From positions 95,298,406-95,362,405 of the forward strand of contig CP154956.1 of the NCBI GenBank assembly GCA_039621445.1: 64,000 nucleotides of DNA, given 5' to 3'. A program made the position numbers and the translations under genes. This document shows, piece by piece, positions 23,357 to 33,590 of the stretch. The notes beneath the pieces are model-generated. The model searched no databases, was not told the DNA's origin, and saw only the letters and a list, made by a program, of their open reading frames with translations. Every line of letters starts with the position of its first letter. Position 1 is the first letter of the stretch. Source of the stretch: Euglena gracilis. Its lineage: Eukaryota > Euglenida > Euglenophyceae > Euglenales.

Positions 23357-24862
23357 CGGACTCCCACGACAGAGGAAGGGGGAGGAAGGGACCAAGAGGG
23401 CGAAGCACAAGAAGATGGTGAGGTCCTGCTTTCCTTGCCGGCTGTTCTGTTCTGGTGTGTTTGTGCGTGCGCGGGGGGTGCTTCTTACTGCGCCTTTGTT
23501 GCCGGAGTTGGCGATGATGAGGCCTCCTCCGACACCTTGGCGAAGCTGAACCGCCGTGGCCCCGCCCCCCCCCTCTCCCATGGTCGCTTGGTGGGCCCCC
23601 CCCCCCTGATGGGGATGGTGGTCTCTTTCTGTGTTTCTGGGTGGGTGGTTGGGGCTGCTTGGTTGGGGGTCCCTTTTCTGGTTGGGATGTTTTTCTTTTT
23701 CTGCTGGATTTTTGGGTGGGGGGGTTGGGCTCACCATCTTCTTGTGCTTCGCCCTCTTGGTCCCTTCCTCCCCCTTCCTCTGTCGTGGGAGTCCGAGACC
23801 ATTCGGGCTCCGCACTGCGAGATGGTGAGGTACTGTGCACCCCTTTTTGGGCCATAATTGTTTGAATTTTTGAAACGACACCCAGCCTCAAATAATGAGC
23901 TTGGAAGGCCCCAAAATTTTTCCACTGACCCAGCTGCTGGACTTCTTCCACTTGCAAACCAGCATTTTTCCACCATAAAACCCCAGCCCCTCTGGTGCTG
24001 TGGGGTTTCCAGTGGGTGGTGTCCACCCCCCCCTCTTGCAGAATTTCTTTGGTAAGGGAATTCACTCTTTCTGATGTCAAAGGTCGTTTACCATCCAAAG
24101 ACCATAACAAATTATTCTTGTGCCCAACCATGTGGGCTGTCCTTTCCACATACTCTTTCAATAAATGCCAGGGGCTGATGAGGGGGGTGTGTGGCAAATT
24201 CAAAACTTCCTCCCATCTTGGGAATTGCCACCCTTTTCTTTGCAATAAAATGAAAATTTTTTCTCCCACGAAACTGATTTTTCGCTGTGTCCTGGCTAAA
24301 TCAACCCCCCTGTGGAGGGCCAAAAGCCTCCAACAAATGATGAGTCTGTTTCTGAGCTCTTTCACAGAGAGTTCTGAGAGGGGTCTTGATTGTCTGATGA
24401 TGTTGTTTAGAAAATCAGTGGGGTCCCAGAAATGGGCATACTTGCAGACATTGGAATTCCATTTCCTTTTCAATGGAGACAAAAGAGGGGAAAACCTCAA
24501 TGACCCAAACCCTGGGAGTAATAAAACTGCTGCATATGCATTTCGTGCAGTGTTGAGGCTGTGAACAGCCAAATCAAGGATGGCCTCGGCCATCTTGTGG
24601 ACTGTGCAGTCCTGCAGGGGCACCCCTTTGTGCAACAATTGGCCCACCAATGTCCTGAAGGCTGAATCATATCTCTTGACATTTCCCAGATTTTTTATGT
24701 AAGTGTCGATACTGGACATCGAAACTTCCTGGGATTGTAATATTTGCCTGACACAATCAAGCAGGCCAATTTCCACCTTGGGGGGGGCATCTCCTCCCCC
24801 CAGCAGTTGGTGAATAGACCCCATTGGGGGGGTACCAACAAAACTTTGCTGCCTGGCTTTCT
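23298..24862 (-). CDS. E1 tyrosine recombinase
   Basis: Integrase of DIRS elements, acting on the circular cDNA. The frame shows an N-terminal helical core domain (IDTYIKNLGNVKRYDSAFRT) and then the catalytic set: Arg in LLALHRGVDLART (about 24270-24305), HSTRGAG (HxxR, about 23985-24010), QWKNFGAFQAHYLRLG with the nucleophilic Tyr at about 23892-23894. The start is uncertain because the same frame stays open upstream to 27134, through the RT gene. The upper coordinate is where recombinase-like sequence begins. Downstream the frame runs on through the ICR and left terminal repeat and stops at 23298, outside the element, giving a basic Pro/Arg-rich tail of doubtful meaning. Confidence 0.85.
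23357..23525. repeat. E1 left inverted terminal repeat
   Basis: The stretch containing GGTGAGGTCCTGCTTTCCTT through TTGCCGGAGTTGGC is the reverse complement of 27876-27965. It also includes the outer left tip (CTCCCACGACAGAGGAAGG) that is complementary to 23728-23793. Confidence 0.9.
23728..23833. repeat. E1 internal complementary region (ICR)
   Basis: The first part, CTCACCATCTTCTTGTGCTT to GTGGGAGTC, is the complement of the left tip. The second part, ACCATTCGGGCTCCGCACTG and on to GGTGAGG, equals the inverted right tip. In DIRS models this template joins the ends to make the circular intermediate. Confidence 0.9.
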
Positions 24863-26749
24863 GATTGCCATTAATTGGCGCCACCATGATGTTGAAGCCC
24901 AGTGGGGTACGATCAACAGACAAGTCAGGTCTGGGTTTAACATTAATCTCTGAACCCATTGGGGAATGATGCTCCAGGGGGGGTTTGCATAAACTGGGGG
25001 GAGGCCCCTCAAATCTGCCTTCAAGGCATCCACCAGCAAAGCCCCTTGGTGGGGGTATCGACAAACAAACTTGGGGAATTTTTTGTTTCTGGGTGTGCAA
25101 AACATGTCCACCTCTGGGGTGATGTCCTGTCTGAAAAATTTCAGGATTTGGTGAAAGATATGTAGGTTTAGGGTATAATCCCCTGGGTCCTTTTGCTCCC
25201 TGGTCAGGGAGTCTGCCAATTGCTCTTTTGTGGGAACCCAAACCACCTGCAAATTGATTTGCTTTTCTTGGCAATGATACAGCAGGGGTTTTAAAATGGA
25301 ATTTAGGTAGGGCTTTTTGCCTCCCCATTTTGTTAGATAACTTACAGCCACTTGGCTGTCCACATGAAGCATTATGGTTTGTTTTGGTTTTGCCAGACTT
25401 TTTACTGTCTCCACTGCTGACATCAATTCTTTTTGGTTGATGTGAAGGATGTGCAGGTCCCTCCAAAAATCCTGCACTTTTTGGCCTGAGTTTTTGTCCA
25501 GCCCCCCCCACTGCCAGGTGCTGCTGTCTGAAAACAGATCCTGAGAGGCCTGGGATTGAAAGGCTCTGCCCACACCTGGCTGCAAAAACGCTTTTAACTC
25601 CACAATTTGATCTTTGACCCCCTGGGGAATGGTTAGGGTGTGGTCCCAACCCCACTTTGTGTGCAAATCCACCATTTTGCAAAGTTGATCTGTCAGAATT
25701 CTGAGAAATGGCATGGAGACTAAATAGCTTCTGACCTGCCCCACAATAGAGCTGAGTTTTCTGCAGCTCATTTTTTGTGCTGTGAGCACTTTTCCCAGCT
25801 CCTTTCTTAAGGATTTTAGTTTTTCCTGTGGGATTTCCAGCTGGCCCTTTTTCAAATTGACCCACTGGCCCAAATGTTTTATTTCCTGTGTGGGTTCCAG
25901 ACAGGATTTGGGGAGGTTTAATCTGAAACCTGCCAATAAAAGGTCCTGCTTTATTTCTGCCAAATGTTGGGCTGCAGTCTTTTTGCTGGGGGCTAACAGC
26001 AAAATGTCGTCTAGGTAGATGAAAACTACCTTTCCCTCCTTTCTCCACTTCCTTTCCCAGACTCTCATGAGAGTCATAAATTTTTGTGGCAGGCTGCTTA
26101 TACCAAAACATGCAGCTTGAAACTGCCAAGTTTCCCCCCCCACTTGCATGCAGACATGTTTTTCCAGGCTGCTGTGCAGTTTTAGGTGAAAATAAGCATC
26201 TTTCAGATCTATTTTTCCACAGAACCATCCTTTTCTTAGGTATGGGAAAATGTTTCCCATGTGTTCCAGTCTGAACTTCTGGGGGGTGAAATAGTGATTT
26301 AACTGTCGACAATCTGAAATTAGTCTTTCCTTGGTCTTTTCCCCTTCTTTTTTGGAAATTATGAAGTAAGGGACAAAATGTTTTGCCTCCTCTGGGGGGA
26401 TTTGCCTGGTTGCCCCTGCACATTCGTATTCTCTCAGAATTTTTTGGGCAGTCATTACTTCCTGGGGAGTTTTGAAGGGAACTTTTAAGGACATTTGAGG
26501 GGGGAGGGGAAGATCTGCCATAACTCCCTCCCTTATCAGGTTTAATACCTCTCTGCTGGCTCCTGCCTTGACCCAATGGGGGATGCTGGCCTGCAGGGCT
26601 TTGTAAGGGGGTACCCCTGGGTGTAATGTGTCTGGGGACTCCACAGGCCCCATCACTGGGGTCCTTCCCCTTGGTTGCCCCATCACTGGGGTCACCCCTG
26701 GTTGCCCCATCACTGGGGCTGTAGCTGGCCCTGCCGTAGGGCTTTCCAA
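24695..26749 (-). CDS. pol: E1 reverse transcriptase / RNase H with methylase-like segment
   Basis: 684 codons. RT motifs: LISDCR (residues 143-148), DLKDAYFHL (181-189), QAACFGISSLPQKF (211-224) and the catalytic FIYLDDILLLAP (243-254). RNase H follows with FSDSSTWQWGG (D at 407), HINQKELMSAV (E at 441), HVDSQVAVSYL (D at 464) and LADSLTRE (D at 513). After it, VYANPPWSIIPQWV (587-600) and LLIVPHW (611-617) match the N-6 adenine-methylase-like segment described for DIRS elements. A short PVMGQP repeat lies at the N-terminus. All catalytic acids are present, so it looks functional. It ends inside the start of the recombinase frame, about 100 bases of overlap. Confidence 0.92.
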   Translation of the reverse strand: MESPTAGPATAPVMGQPGVTPVMGQPRGRTPVMGPVESPDTLHPGVPPYKALQASIPHWVKAGASREVLNLIREGVMADLPLPPQMSLKVPFKTPQEVMTAQKILREYECAGATRQIPPEEAKHFVPYFIISKKEGEKTKERLISDCRQLNHYFTPQKFRLEHMGNIFPYLRKGWFCGKIDLKDAYFHLKLHSSLEKHVCMQVGGETWQFQAACFGISSLPQKFMTLMRVWERKWRKEGKVVFIYLDDILLLAPSKKTAAQHLAEIKQDLLLAGFRLNLPKSCLEPTQEIKHLGQWVNLKKGQLEIPQEKLKSLRKELGKVLTAQKMSCRKLSSIVGQVRSYLVSMPFLRILTDQLCKMVDLHTKWGWDHTLTIPQGVKDQIVELKAFLQPGVGRAFQSQASQDLFSDSSTWQWGGLDKNSGQKVQDFWRDLHILHINQKELMSAVETVKSLAKPKQTIMLHVDSQVAVSYLTKWGGKKPYLNSILKPLLYHCQEKQINLQVVWVPTKEQLADSLTREQKDPGDYTLNLHIFHQILKFFRQDITPEVDMFCTPRNKKFPKFVCRYPHQGALLVDALKADLRGLPPVYANPPWSIIPQWVQRLMLNPDLTCLLIVPHWASTSWWRQLMAIRKPGSKVLLVPPQWGLFTNCWGEEMPPPRWKLACLIVSGKYYNPRKFRCPVSTLT

Positions 26750-27741
26750 AGACAGGCTTTCCCCCTGTTTGTGAATGATGGGGGAAGGTCTGTGCCTGAA
26801 ATGAGGGGGTATACAAGGCTGGGCTGATTATCTTCTGGGGGGGGCCTGTCTGAGCCAATCTTGGGCCTCCCCCCCAAGGGCTGATGTGGTGATTGCCTTG
26901 GCCACCATTTGCCTTCTGGCATCCCCTGGCACTCAGGCCTGCTTGGCCACCATTTGCCTTCTGGCCTCCCTTGGCTCTCAGGCTTGCTTGGCCTCCATTG
27001 GCCTTTTCTCTGGGACTGTCTCTTCTCTGTCCCTCTTGATTTCCCATAAAGGCCACCATGGCCTGTTCTTGGCATTGGCTTGCCGCTCCTGGGGGGTTTG
27101 TGTCTGAAATTGCTGGGGGGAAAGTTGGACACACCTTTCCCCAATGGGCTCTTTCCAGGTTGGGGTACTGGCTGCCATAGCCTGTCCCCTGGGCCCACTA
27201 CCCTCTTGAATAATGGCTTCCATAGCCTTGAATTTGGACCCCAGGTCCTTTTTGTTGATGGCTGCCATAGCCATGATAATTTGAATCCTTTGGATTTGTT
27301 GAAAGGCTGCCATACCCCTTGTCTTGTCCCCTGGAAGGGGGTGGACATAGAAAAGGGGGGGGAGTCTGTTGGACCTGTGATGGTATTCCCCTTCTGTCTT
27401 CTCTTCCTGACCACAGTTGTCCATGGTCCATGGCCATTCTCATGTTGAGAGGGGGATTTGAAAATCTCAGAAGCCTTGGGGGGTGGGGGGGTTGCGATGG
27501 CCACGGACTGGCCAGTTGCTGCCGCCCCTCCAGCTTCTGCAGCTGCTGCTGTGACTCCACCTTCCCCAGCTTCAGCTGACTTCTTGAAAATTCTTTGCAG
27601 TTCTTCTTGAGATTCAGAGTTTCTTTGAAATTCATTCTTCATGGAAATCCAGTTGTCGATATCTGTTGTGTTTCTTGTTCTTTTTTCTTGAATTTCTTCC
27701 AGTTCCAGTTGAATTCTTCCTTCTGGAAGTTGAAGTTCCAC
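26710..27741 (-). CDS. gag: E1 Gag-like protein
   Basis: 343 codons, the first ORF of the element. The N-terminal 60 residues are charged and helical (QLELEEIQEKRTRN), likely a coiled coil. An Ala/Pro linker follows, then the segment NGHGPWTTVVRKRRQKGN, which is conserved in E2, E3 and E4 as DGHGPWxTVxxxPRRQK. The remainder is a Lys/Arg/Gly/Pro-rich tail with repeated WQPF, LWQP and KGQW/GKWW units, plausibly RNA-binding. There is no CCHC knuckle. It overlaps the RT frame by about 40 bases. The start was chosen at the first Met after the terminal repeat; an earlier non-Met extension cannot be excluded. Acts by analogy as the structural protein of the retroelement particle. Confidence 0.7.
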   Translation of the reverse strand: MELQLPEGRIQLELEEIQEKRTRNTTDIDNWISMKNEFQRNSESQEELQRIFKKSAEAGEGGVTAAAAEAGGAAATGQSVAIATPPPPKASEIFKSPSQHENGHGPWTTVVRKRRQKGNTITGPTDSPPFSMSTPFQGTRQGVWQPFNKSKGFKLSWLWQPSTKRTWGPNSRLWKPLFKRVVGPGDRLWQPVPQPGKSPLGKGVSNFPPSNFRHKPPRSGKPMPRTGHGGLYGKSRGTEKRQSQRKGQWRPSKPESQGRPEGKWWPSRPECQGMPEGKWWPRQSPHQPLGGRPKIGSDRPPPEDNQPSLVYPLISGTDLPPSFTNRGKACLWKALRQGQLQPQ

Positions 27742-27859
27742 AGAAAGTTCGGTCCACCAGTTGGTAAGAGTATTGGTTCTCGGGAAGGCAGAACTCCTCG
27801 AAAAACAATTCCACTTGAACTCGTAGTAGTAAAACTCTTTCTCCTTGAGGTCGAAGGGC

Positions 27860-27996
27860 AGAAATAGGAATCAGCCAACTCCGGCAACAAAAAGCAGTAA
27901 GAAGCACCCCCCGCGCACGCACAAACACACCAGAACAGAACAGCCGGCAAGGAAAGCAGGACCTCACCATGTCGCAGTGCGGAGCCCGAATGGTCT
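27860..27996. repeat. E1 right inverted terminal repeat
   Basis: Inverse of 23400-23525, with the outer tip ending at about 27996. The tip sequence recurs in the ICR. Confidence 0.9.
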
Positions 27997-28755
27997 CCAC
28001 CGGCCAAGCCCCTAAATTTCATGACCAAGTGGGGTTGGCCTGCTCAGCGTCCCAATGGTAGTGATTATGTCTGTCTTAGTTTGCTGCACGCGGGACTTGC
28101 CGGACGCTTGCTCTTGGGTTGGGGGGCAGGCCGTCACAGCAAACTGTTTGGGAGAAGTTAATTAGGGAAGCATTTACCAGTGGTCACCAACTCTGCTTCG
28201 TCAACAAACACATGCAGCCTCGTGTTGGGAGGATGCTACGTTTGCAATTGAGCACACGGGTAGCTCAGTTTTCCTCCTAAGTGAAGAATTTTGGAGGAAT
28301 GCAAATGTAAATGGTTTTTGCACCATTTGGGTTCCATTTTGCTGAGTGCACCGAAAAATAATTGTTGTGGCAATTTGATTGTTTTCTTGGTGTGCCGAGC
28401 CTGAGGATTGAGTTTTAAGTTTTACTGACTTCTAAAACCTGGCAGATTTTGGCTCGGTGTCCAGGGAGAGGGAAAAGGGGGGGGGGAGAAAAGAGGGTAT
28501 TACGTGAAAAAAAAACCACGACAAAAGGAGAGGAAGATCCATTTGTGCCAAGAGAGATTTCTTTTCAAATTTGTCCAGTTTTCAAATGTGGAAAATGATG
28601 CCAAAAATGCATTAGTTTAAGGGTTTGGAACAGAAATGAAGCCATCTTTTAAATCCCCACTTTGAAAAAAACACTCTTTTCTCAACAGGGGTCTTTACCC
28701 AATCGCAACATGTGTCAGGATGCTGAGCCAAATGCTGCGCCATGGGCCAGTGTTC
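27997..28755. other. Spacer between DIRS E1 and E2
   Basis: AT-rich sequence with no supported gene or inverted repeat. Confidence 0.5.
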
Positions 28756-29084
28756 GTACTCCCTCGAGGCAAACCGACAAGGGAGGAAGGAACACCGAAG
28801 GCGAAGCACAAGTGTGAGGCCATGCTTTGCTCGCTGGCAGTTTGTTGTGACTGTTTTGGTGCGCTGGGTTAGGAGTCCCTGCTTAGTGCCGTCTCGCCGG
28901 AGTTGGCTGACGATGCTGCTCCGACTCGGCGAAGTGGCTTCTTGTACCTGCCCCCCCCCTCTGCCCCCCTGGCCCCCATCTTCTGACCGAAGGCGTTTGA
29001 AGACAAATTTTCTGACATGGGTGGGGTGGTCGGGTTCAAAATGTCCTTGTGCTTTGCCCCCAATGTCTCTTCAGGGGACCACTA

Positions 29085-29760
29085 AGAAACGTGTTGCTGC
29101 CACATGAGACATCATCAAATAAAAGGGGCTTATTTGGCACTAGGGAATGGAGACAACTCTCTCCCAGTTGTGAATTTTTTTACTTTTACGTTCAATTTTG
29201 ATGTAGGGTGCCCCCCCCAACACCTTGGTGGTTCTATCTGTGTAAACACGTGAACAGAAAATGAGTTGTGTTCGCAATGTACATATTCCAGAGGGCACGG
29301 GGGACTGTGCCAGCCCCAGAAGCATGGGGAGGGGATCCCAGAATGCACCATATTTCTCTCCAGATTTTGGTTACAAAGCCTCTTATAAGGTGCCAACATG
29401 GCACAAAAGCACAGCACCGTATGCATTGTGTGCTTGGGCCTTTGAAAATTGAAACAGTTGAATTAAAGCTTGGTCAGTGGTGGCTTTGGGGGGCTTTTGG
29501 GGGGTATTTTGTCCAACATCACCCATAAAAGCGTAAAGGCATTTGATAATGCTTTAAACTCGGGTTTCTTCCCAGAAAAATATCAATGATTTCATTATGT
29601 ATTTGTTTCGCCTCCAGAATTTGCCTGAGCAAATCATGCAAAGCAAATGCCACCTGGGGGGTGGCATTTCCCCCCCTCCCACAATGCCCTTGTAGGGGGT
29701 GATTTTCAAGCAGGGGGTCCCTGGTACTTTCATTACTTTTATTAACTGGGGCCACCATGT
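29085..29760 (-). pseudogene. E2 tyrosine recombinase remnant
   Basis: Homologous to the recombinase of E3 (GGEMPPPRWHLLCMICSGKF frame at 29554-29758; APYKRLCNQNLE and TLRTQLIFCS in the frames of 29130-29426). Several frameshifts. The catalytic HxxR and Tyr boxes are missing through the deletion near 29075. Confidence 0.75.
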
Positions 29761-31307
29761 GGCTGAATCGCAGTCGGGGATGACCGTCAAAATTTTGGCC
29801 TGTGGAAACATTTTTAATCTGGGAGAAATTTTTGAATTACAGACCAGGGGGGTTTGCATAAAGATCCCCCATGTTGTCCAGTGGACATTGTAAGGCATCC
29901 ACTGCTGTGGCTTCCCAGTGGGGCCAAAATTGTGGCAGTTTTTTTGTTGCCTGGTGAGGCAAAAAGGTCTGTTTTCAGGGTTGTAATTTTTAAACTGCTA
30001 CTTCAGCCATTGAAAAGGTTGTGGGTCCAGTGAATAATCCCCCCTGTCCATGTTCCACCTGCTTATGGGGTCTACTAGGCATTCCTTTGAAGGGACCCAC
30101 TTTCCTTGCAGGTTTATGTTGTGTACCATGCACCATTTGAAAAAGGGTCTTAGAATGGAATCCTCCCCTCCTTTGTTAAGTAATAGTAAATTCCTTGATT
30201 GTCCACTGACAGGGACACGGTTTCTGCTGTGCTCGTTGCTGCTCTTAATTCTTTAATATTTATGTGCAAAATGGAGTTTTCCCTGCAAAATTCCTGCACA
30301 ATTTTGCCTGTTCGAACGTCCAGCCCCCCCCCCCCAGGCATGGAAGCTGCTGTCTGAGTGCAACTCCCTGGTTGTATTTTGGGGGAAGGGTCTGCCCCCC
30401 CCCTAGGTGTCCAGCAGAATTTTTATTTCTTTTAATTGGTGCTTTATTTTTTGGGGGGAAATGGGGTGTTTTTAGTCCCAGGGGGCTGTGTAATTTTCCA
30501 CCAAAAATTTTGCCAGAGCATCCGTAAAGGCCCTTGGAAATGGCAGGTCCATTAGACAGCACCTGATTTGGCCCAAAATGGCAGCCAATTGCCTCTTTGA
30601 CGTGTAATCTTTTTTAACCATTTTCCCCAGCTCCTTTTTTACTGTGTTTATTTTCTGGGGGGCAACTGTAATTTTCCCTCATGTAAGTTTAGTTGAAACC
30701 CAAGATGATTCACAATTTGGGTGAGCTGCAGGGTGGACTTTTTTACGTTGATTTTGGATCCTTATTTGATTAAATCCCTGACCATTGTGTTCAGGTGCTT
30801 TTGTCAGATGTTTTGCGTTGGGGCCACCAGCAAAATGTGGTGCTTGATGTCCTTTTCTTGAAACGGTAATGTCCCTTTTCTTCCACAGTTTTTTGAATGT
30901 CTTCCCGGCATTACATTCAGGCCAAACAGCCTGCCTGGAATTCCCAGGTCTGCCCCCCTCCACCTCATGTCTTAGAAATGGCCTTAGGGCCTGGCTGGAA
31001 GTAAGCATCAGGTCTATTTTTGCTGCCCAGTGGCTTCTTTCAAGCACTGGAAATATTCGCTGGATGTGATCCAGCTTGAAAGCTTTGATTTGGAACCTTT
31101 GATTTAATTCTCTGCAATCGCTTATTAATCTCCATTTTGTCTGCCCCCCTCTGGTTTTGAAATCAGAAACCAGGGGACCAGGTGCTGGGTGGCTAGATCT
31201 CTCACCCTCTTTACGGATCCAGATTTTTCGGAATCTTGTATTTATTCTGCTTGGTGAGGGTTCAAATTTGCTCTGGGGTGTGGGTGGGTGGATAATTTTG
31301 GTGGGTT
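29550..31307 (-). pseudogene. E2 RT/RNase H remnant
   Basis: Frameshifted pol. WRLISDCRELNQRF and HWAAKIDLM survive near 31110-31000. The YLDD region near 30840 is degraded. RNase H traces (LSVDNQGIYYYLTKEG near 30200) and the methylase-like PRLKMFPQAKILTV segment near 29800 are readable in different frames. It cannot make a working enzyme. Confidence 0.8.
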
Positions 31308-31656
31308 TACCTCCCCCCCCCCCTTCAGCCCTTGTCGTTGGCATGGCATGTCGTTGACACACACCCCACTTCAACGACATTTTCCTGGAACATATTTTTT
31401 TTCTTTTGCGTTGGCCACAGTTTCTGGCAGATTTCAGCCAGGACATTTCAAAAATGTGTCGAATCTTCTTTCCAGCCATTTGTGTATTCCCCATCCCCAT
31501 TTGCACCGGCCACAGTGTGGCGGACATGCATTCACGTGGTCATTCACTGTTGCTGGTGCAGTCGATTTTTTTATCGTTTCATGTCGTTGACACCCCCCCG
31601 TGTCAATGACATTATCCTGGAATATTGGCGTGTCAACGACAAGGGGGGGGGAGGTA
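31308..31656. mobile_element. TA-flanked MITE inside E2
   Basis: Left end TACCTCCCC...CCTTGTCGTTG, right end GTCAACGACAAGG...GGAGGTA, with internal TGTCGTTGACAC and TTCCTGGAA(C/T)AT modules repeated inverted. Comparison with E3 and E4 gives an empty-site sequence close to GGGTTTACCCAGGGG, consistent with a TA duplication. 349 bp, non-coding. Confidence 0.75.
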
Positions 31657-31689
31657 CCCAGGGGTTGAATGCTGAGTTGACATGTCAGG

Positions 31690-32840
31690 CAAAAGTTCAG
31701 ACACCACTCCAATGGAGTATTTCTTGTCATTCATCGTTTATTATTTTCATTATTTTTTGTTTATGTTATTTTATTTTATTTTATTTTTCCCCCTGTCTGG
31801 TGCGAGGTTGATAGCTCACCCTAGGAGGATCTCCCCTCAACAGCATCCATTTGACAAAATGATCCCTCACGGAGATCCAACGGATGTATGGACAATTTCC
31901 CCCCTCTGGTGAGCAGGAGTATGCCTTGGAGCATGCGCACCGTGCGCCAGGAGATGACCCCGGTTCCGCCCGGGGGCTCAACCGGTGAGTGGTTGTTTGA
32001 ATGGTGGGCGCGACTGTTCCCTCCCCACCTGAGAGTGACTTATCCCCAAAGGAGGCGGAGGGTTCAAGTCCCCACTGAAGCCTCTGGAAGGTAAGCGCTT
32101 TATTGGGTCTCCAGATGTCCCCCCCCCACCATCTCCCGAGGTTGGCACACACCCCGCATGCATCCAGCGGACCGTCATCCACTGTGCAGCTGGCGGTCGA
32201 GCACTGGGACGACTGCCCGGCGCCAGAGGTGGCCTGTGTCACCATCACCAACGTCCGGCTTGCTGACCTCCCCGCTCACCACCAGCAACAATAATACCTC
32301 CCAGGGGATTGTTACGTTGCGTGGCGTTGGCATCCCTTTCCCCCGCGGCTCGACGGCTACCTTCACACCCTCTCCGTTGATGGTGAACCTCGGCGCCCCC
32401 TCCCTGATCACCAAGTCCCTCCTCTCACCTGACGCTCGTCTTTGGCTGCTGAGTCCCGGCAGATTTTGGCTTTCTCCTCCCTAGTGCTTGCTTCTCAGCC
32501 ACCAAACTGAGACAGATAGTTGTGCAGCAGCCAATAGTGCAATTGATGCTATTGTGCTTTTTTTTAATCAACGATCCCATTCGCGTAAATTGTCAGTTGC
32601 CAGTGACGCACCTGTGCGATGCCATCTGTCGTGGGCCTGACATTGTCTCCCCCTGTGCTGGATCTAACACTCGGGGGGTAGGGTAATGGAGACCGCTGCA
32701 CGAGGAAGCAATCGACCTCAGGGCGTCCCAGCTGCCTACTCCAGGTGTCGTATGGGAGAGGTTCGGGTTCAGGTCCCGGTCACGAGGCCGGAAAGTCACT
32801 TTCTATTCTCAGAGTACGATCATGACACCAATCCAACCCA
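31690..32840. other. Unidentified insert replacing most of E2 gag
   Basis: E2 gag homology stops at about 31690 and resumes at about 32840. The intervening 1.15 kb is unlike any DIRS copy here. It has GC-rich coding-like patches on the plus strand, for example TVQLAVEHWDDCPAPEVA near 32180-32235 and GIVTLRGVGIPFPRGST near 32308-32358, in different frames. It also contains two tRNA T-arm-like boxes (GGTTCAAGTCC at 32048, CGGGTTCAGGTCCCG at 32767). No inverted or direct ends found. It may be a decayed gene fragment or a SINE-bearing insert. Confidence 0.4.
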
Positions 32841-33135
32841 ATCCAATCCGATCTTTTGGCCAATTTGTGTACAAGCGACTGGGCGCATTTGGGGGAGATT
32901 CTCCTGTTGTGGGCCTTGGATGTCGAAATGTGAAGTATTTTGGGCACCCATGGCCCATCCTTTGCCCGCCAAGGGCTTGGGCTGATTTCTGTCTTCTGGG
33001 CCTTCTGGCCACACTGGTCCAAGGACTGTGGCCGTCACTGGGGGGTTTTTGGGCTGGTAAATTTCTGTGGTGGGGGTCTGGGTGGGAAGAACGGCCACGG
33101 TTTGTCACGTGTCGACCCTCTTGAAGTCAAAATTG
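32840..33135 (-). pseudogene. E2 Gag N-terminal fragment
   Basis: Contains NLPAQKPPSDGHSPWTSVAR and RRPRRQKSAQ, the conserved Gag segment also seen in E3 and E4. It is cut on its C-terminal side by the unidentified insert. Confidence 0.75.
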
Positions 33136-33346
33136 AAATTTGATTATTGATTTTTCAATTGACATTCGTCTGGCTCGTGTCCTTCTGGATATTGAAATGA
33201 TATTGACTTGTTTTCTTGGTTCGTGAACTCTTTTCCTTTCTTCTGGGTGACGAAGGGCAAACTAAGAATCAGCCAACTCCGTCGAAAATCTGCACCAGGC
33301 AGGGACTCCTAACCCTTTTTTCCCGTTTTTCACGGACTCCTAACCC

Positions 33347-33590
33347 GTTTTCTGAGTGTCTCCTTGTACCCACTGGGGGTCAAACTTGAAAACTTTTCCT
33401 TTCCAGCAGCACTCACTTTCCTTCAGCAGAGCACAAACCAAGACTTGAAATCTTCATCTGGCGCTCAGGCCTTCCGGGAGTCAAAGAGTTCAGGACAGTT
33501 GCAGCTGCAAAAACAGAAATTTTGTAATTAGGATAGGCGCCTCCTAATTCAATTTTGGGTTTTTAAATTTTAAACCTGGCGCCGCCCACA
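33347..33590. repeat. 244-bp direct terminal repeat, copy 1
   Basis: Begins GTTTTCTGAGTGTCTCC and ends GGCGCCGCCCACA. Near-identical to 34779-35022. Confidence 0.9.

Larger units (their letters stand above)
23357..27996 (-). mobile_element. DIRS-type retrotransposon E1, structurally near complete
   Basis: Minus-strand element with the defining DIRS layout: inverted terminal repeats (left about 23357-23525, right about 27860-27996 inverted), gag, RT/RNase H, tyrosine recombinase, and an internal complementary region at 23728-23833. That region joins the complements of both outer ends (GTCGTGGGAGTCCGAGACCA spans the joint). Such elements make cDNA circles and integrate with a tyrosine recombinase instead of a DDE integrase, leaving no target duplication. 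About 4.64 kb. All three coding regions lack obvious stops, so this could be a recently active copy. Confidence 0.92.

Noticed and set aside
24860-27134. Separate Gly/Pro/Lys-rich protein upstream of the recombinase
   Set aside because: Not called as a gene because it overprints RT in another frame; kept as a finding only.
32682-32800. Complete tRNA gene
   Set aside because: The T-arm-like stem is present but there is no matching acceptor stem or anticodon arm at the right spacing.
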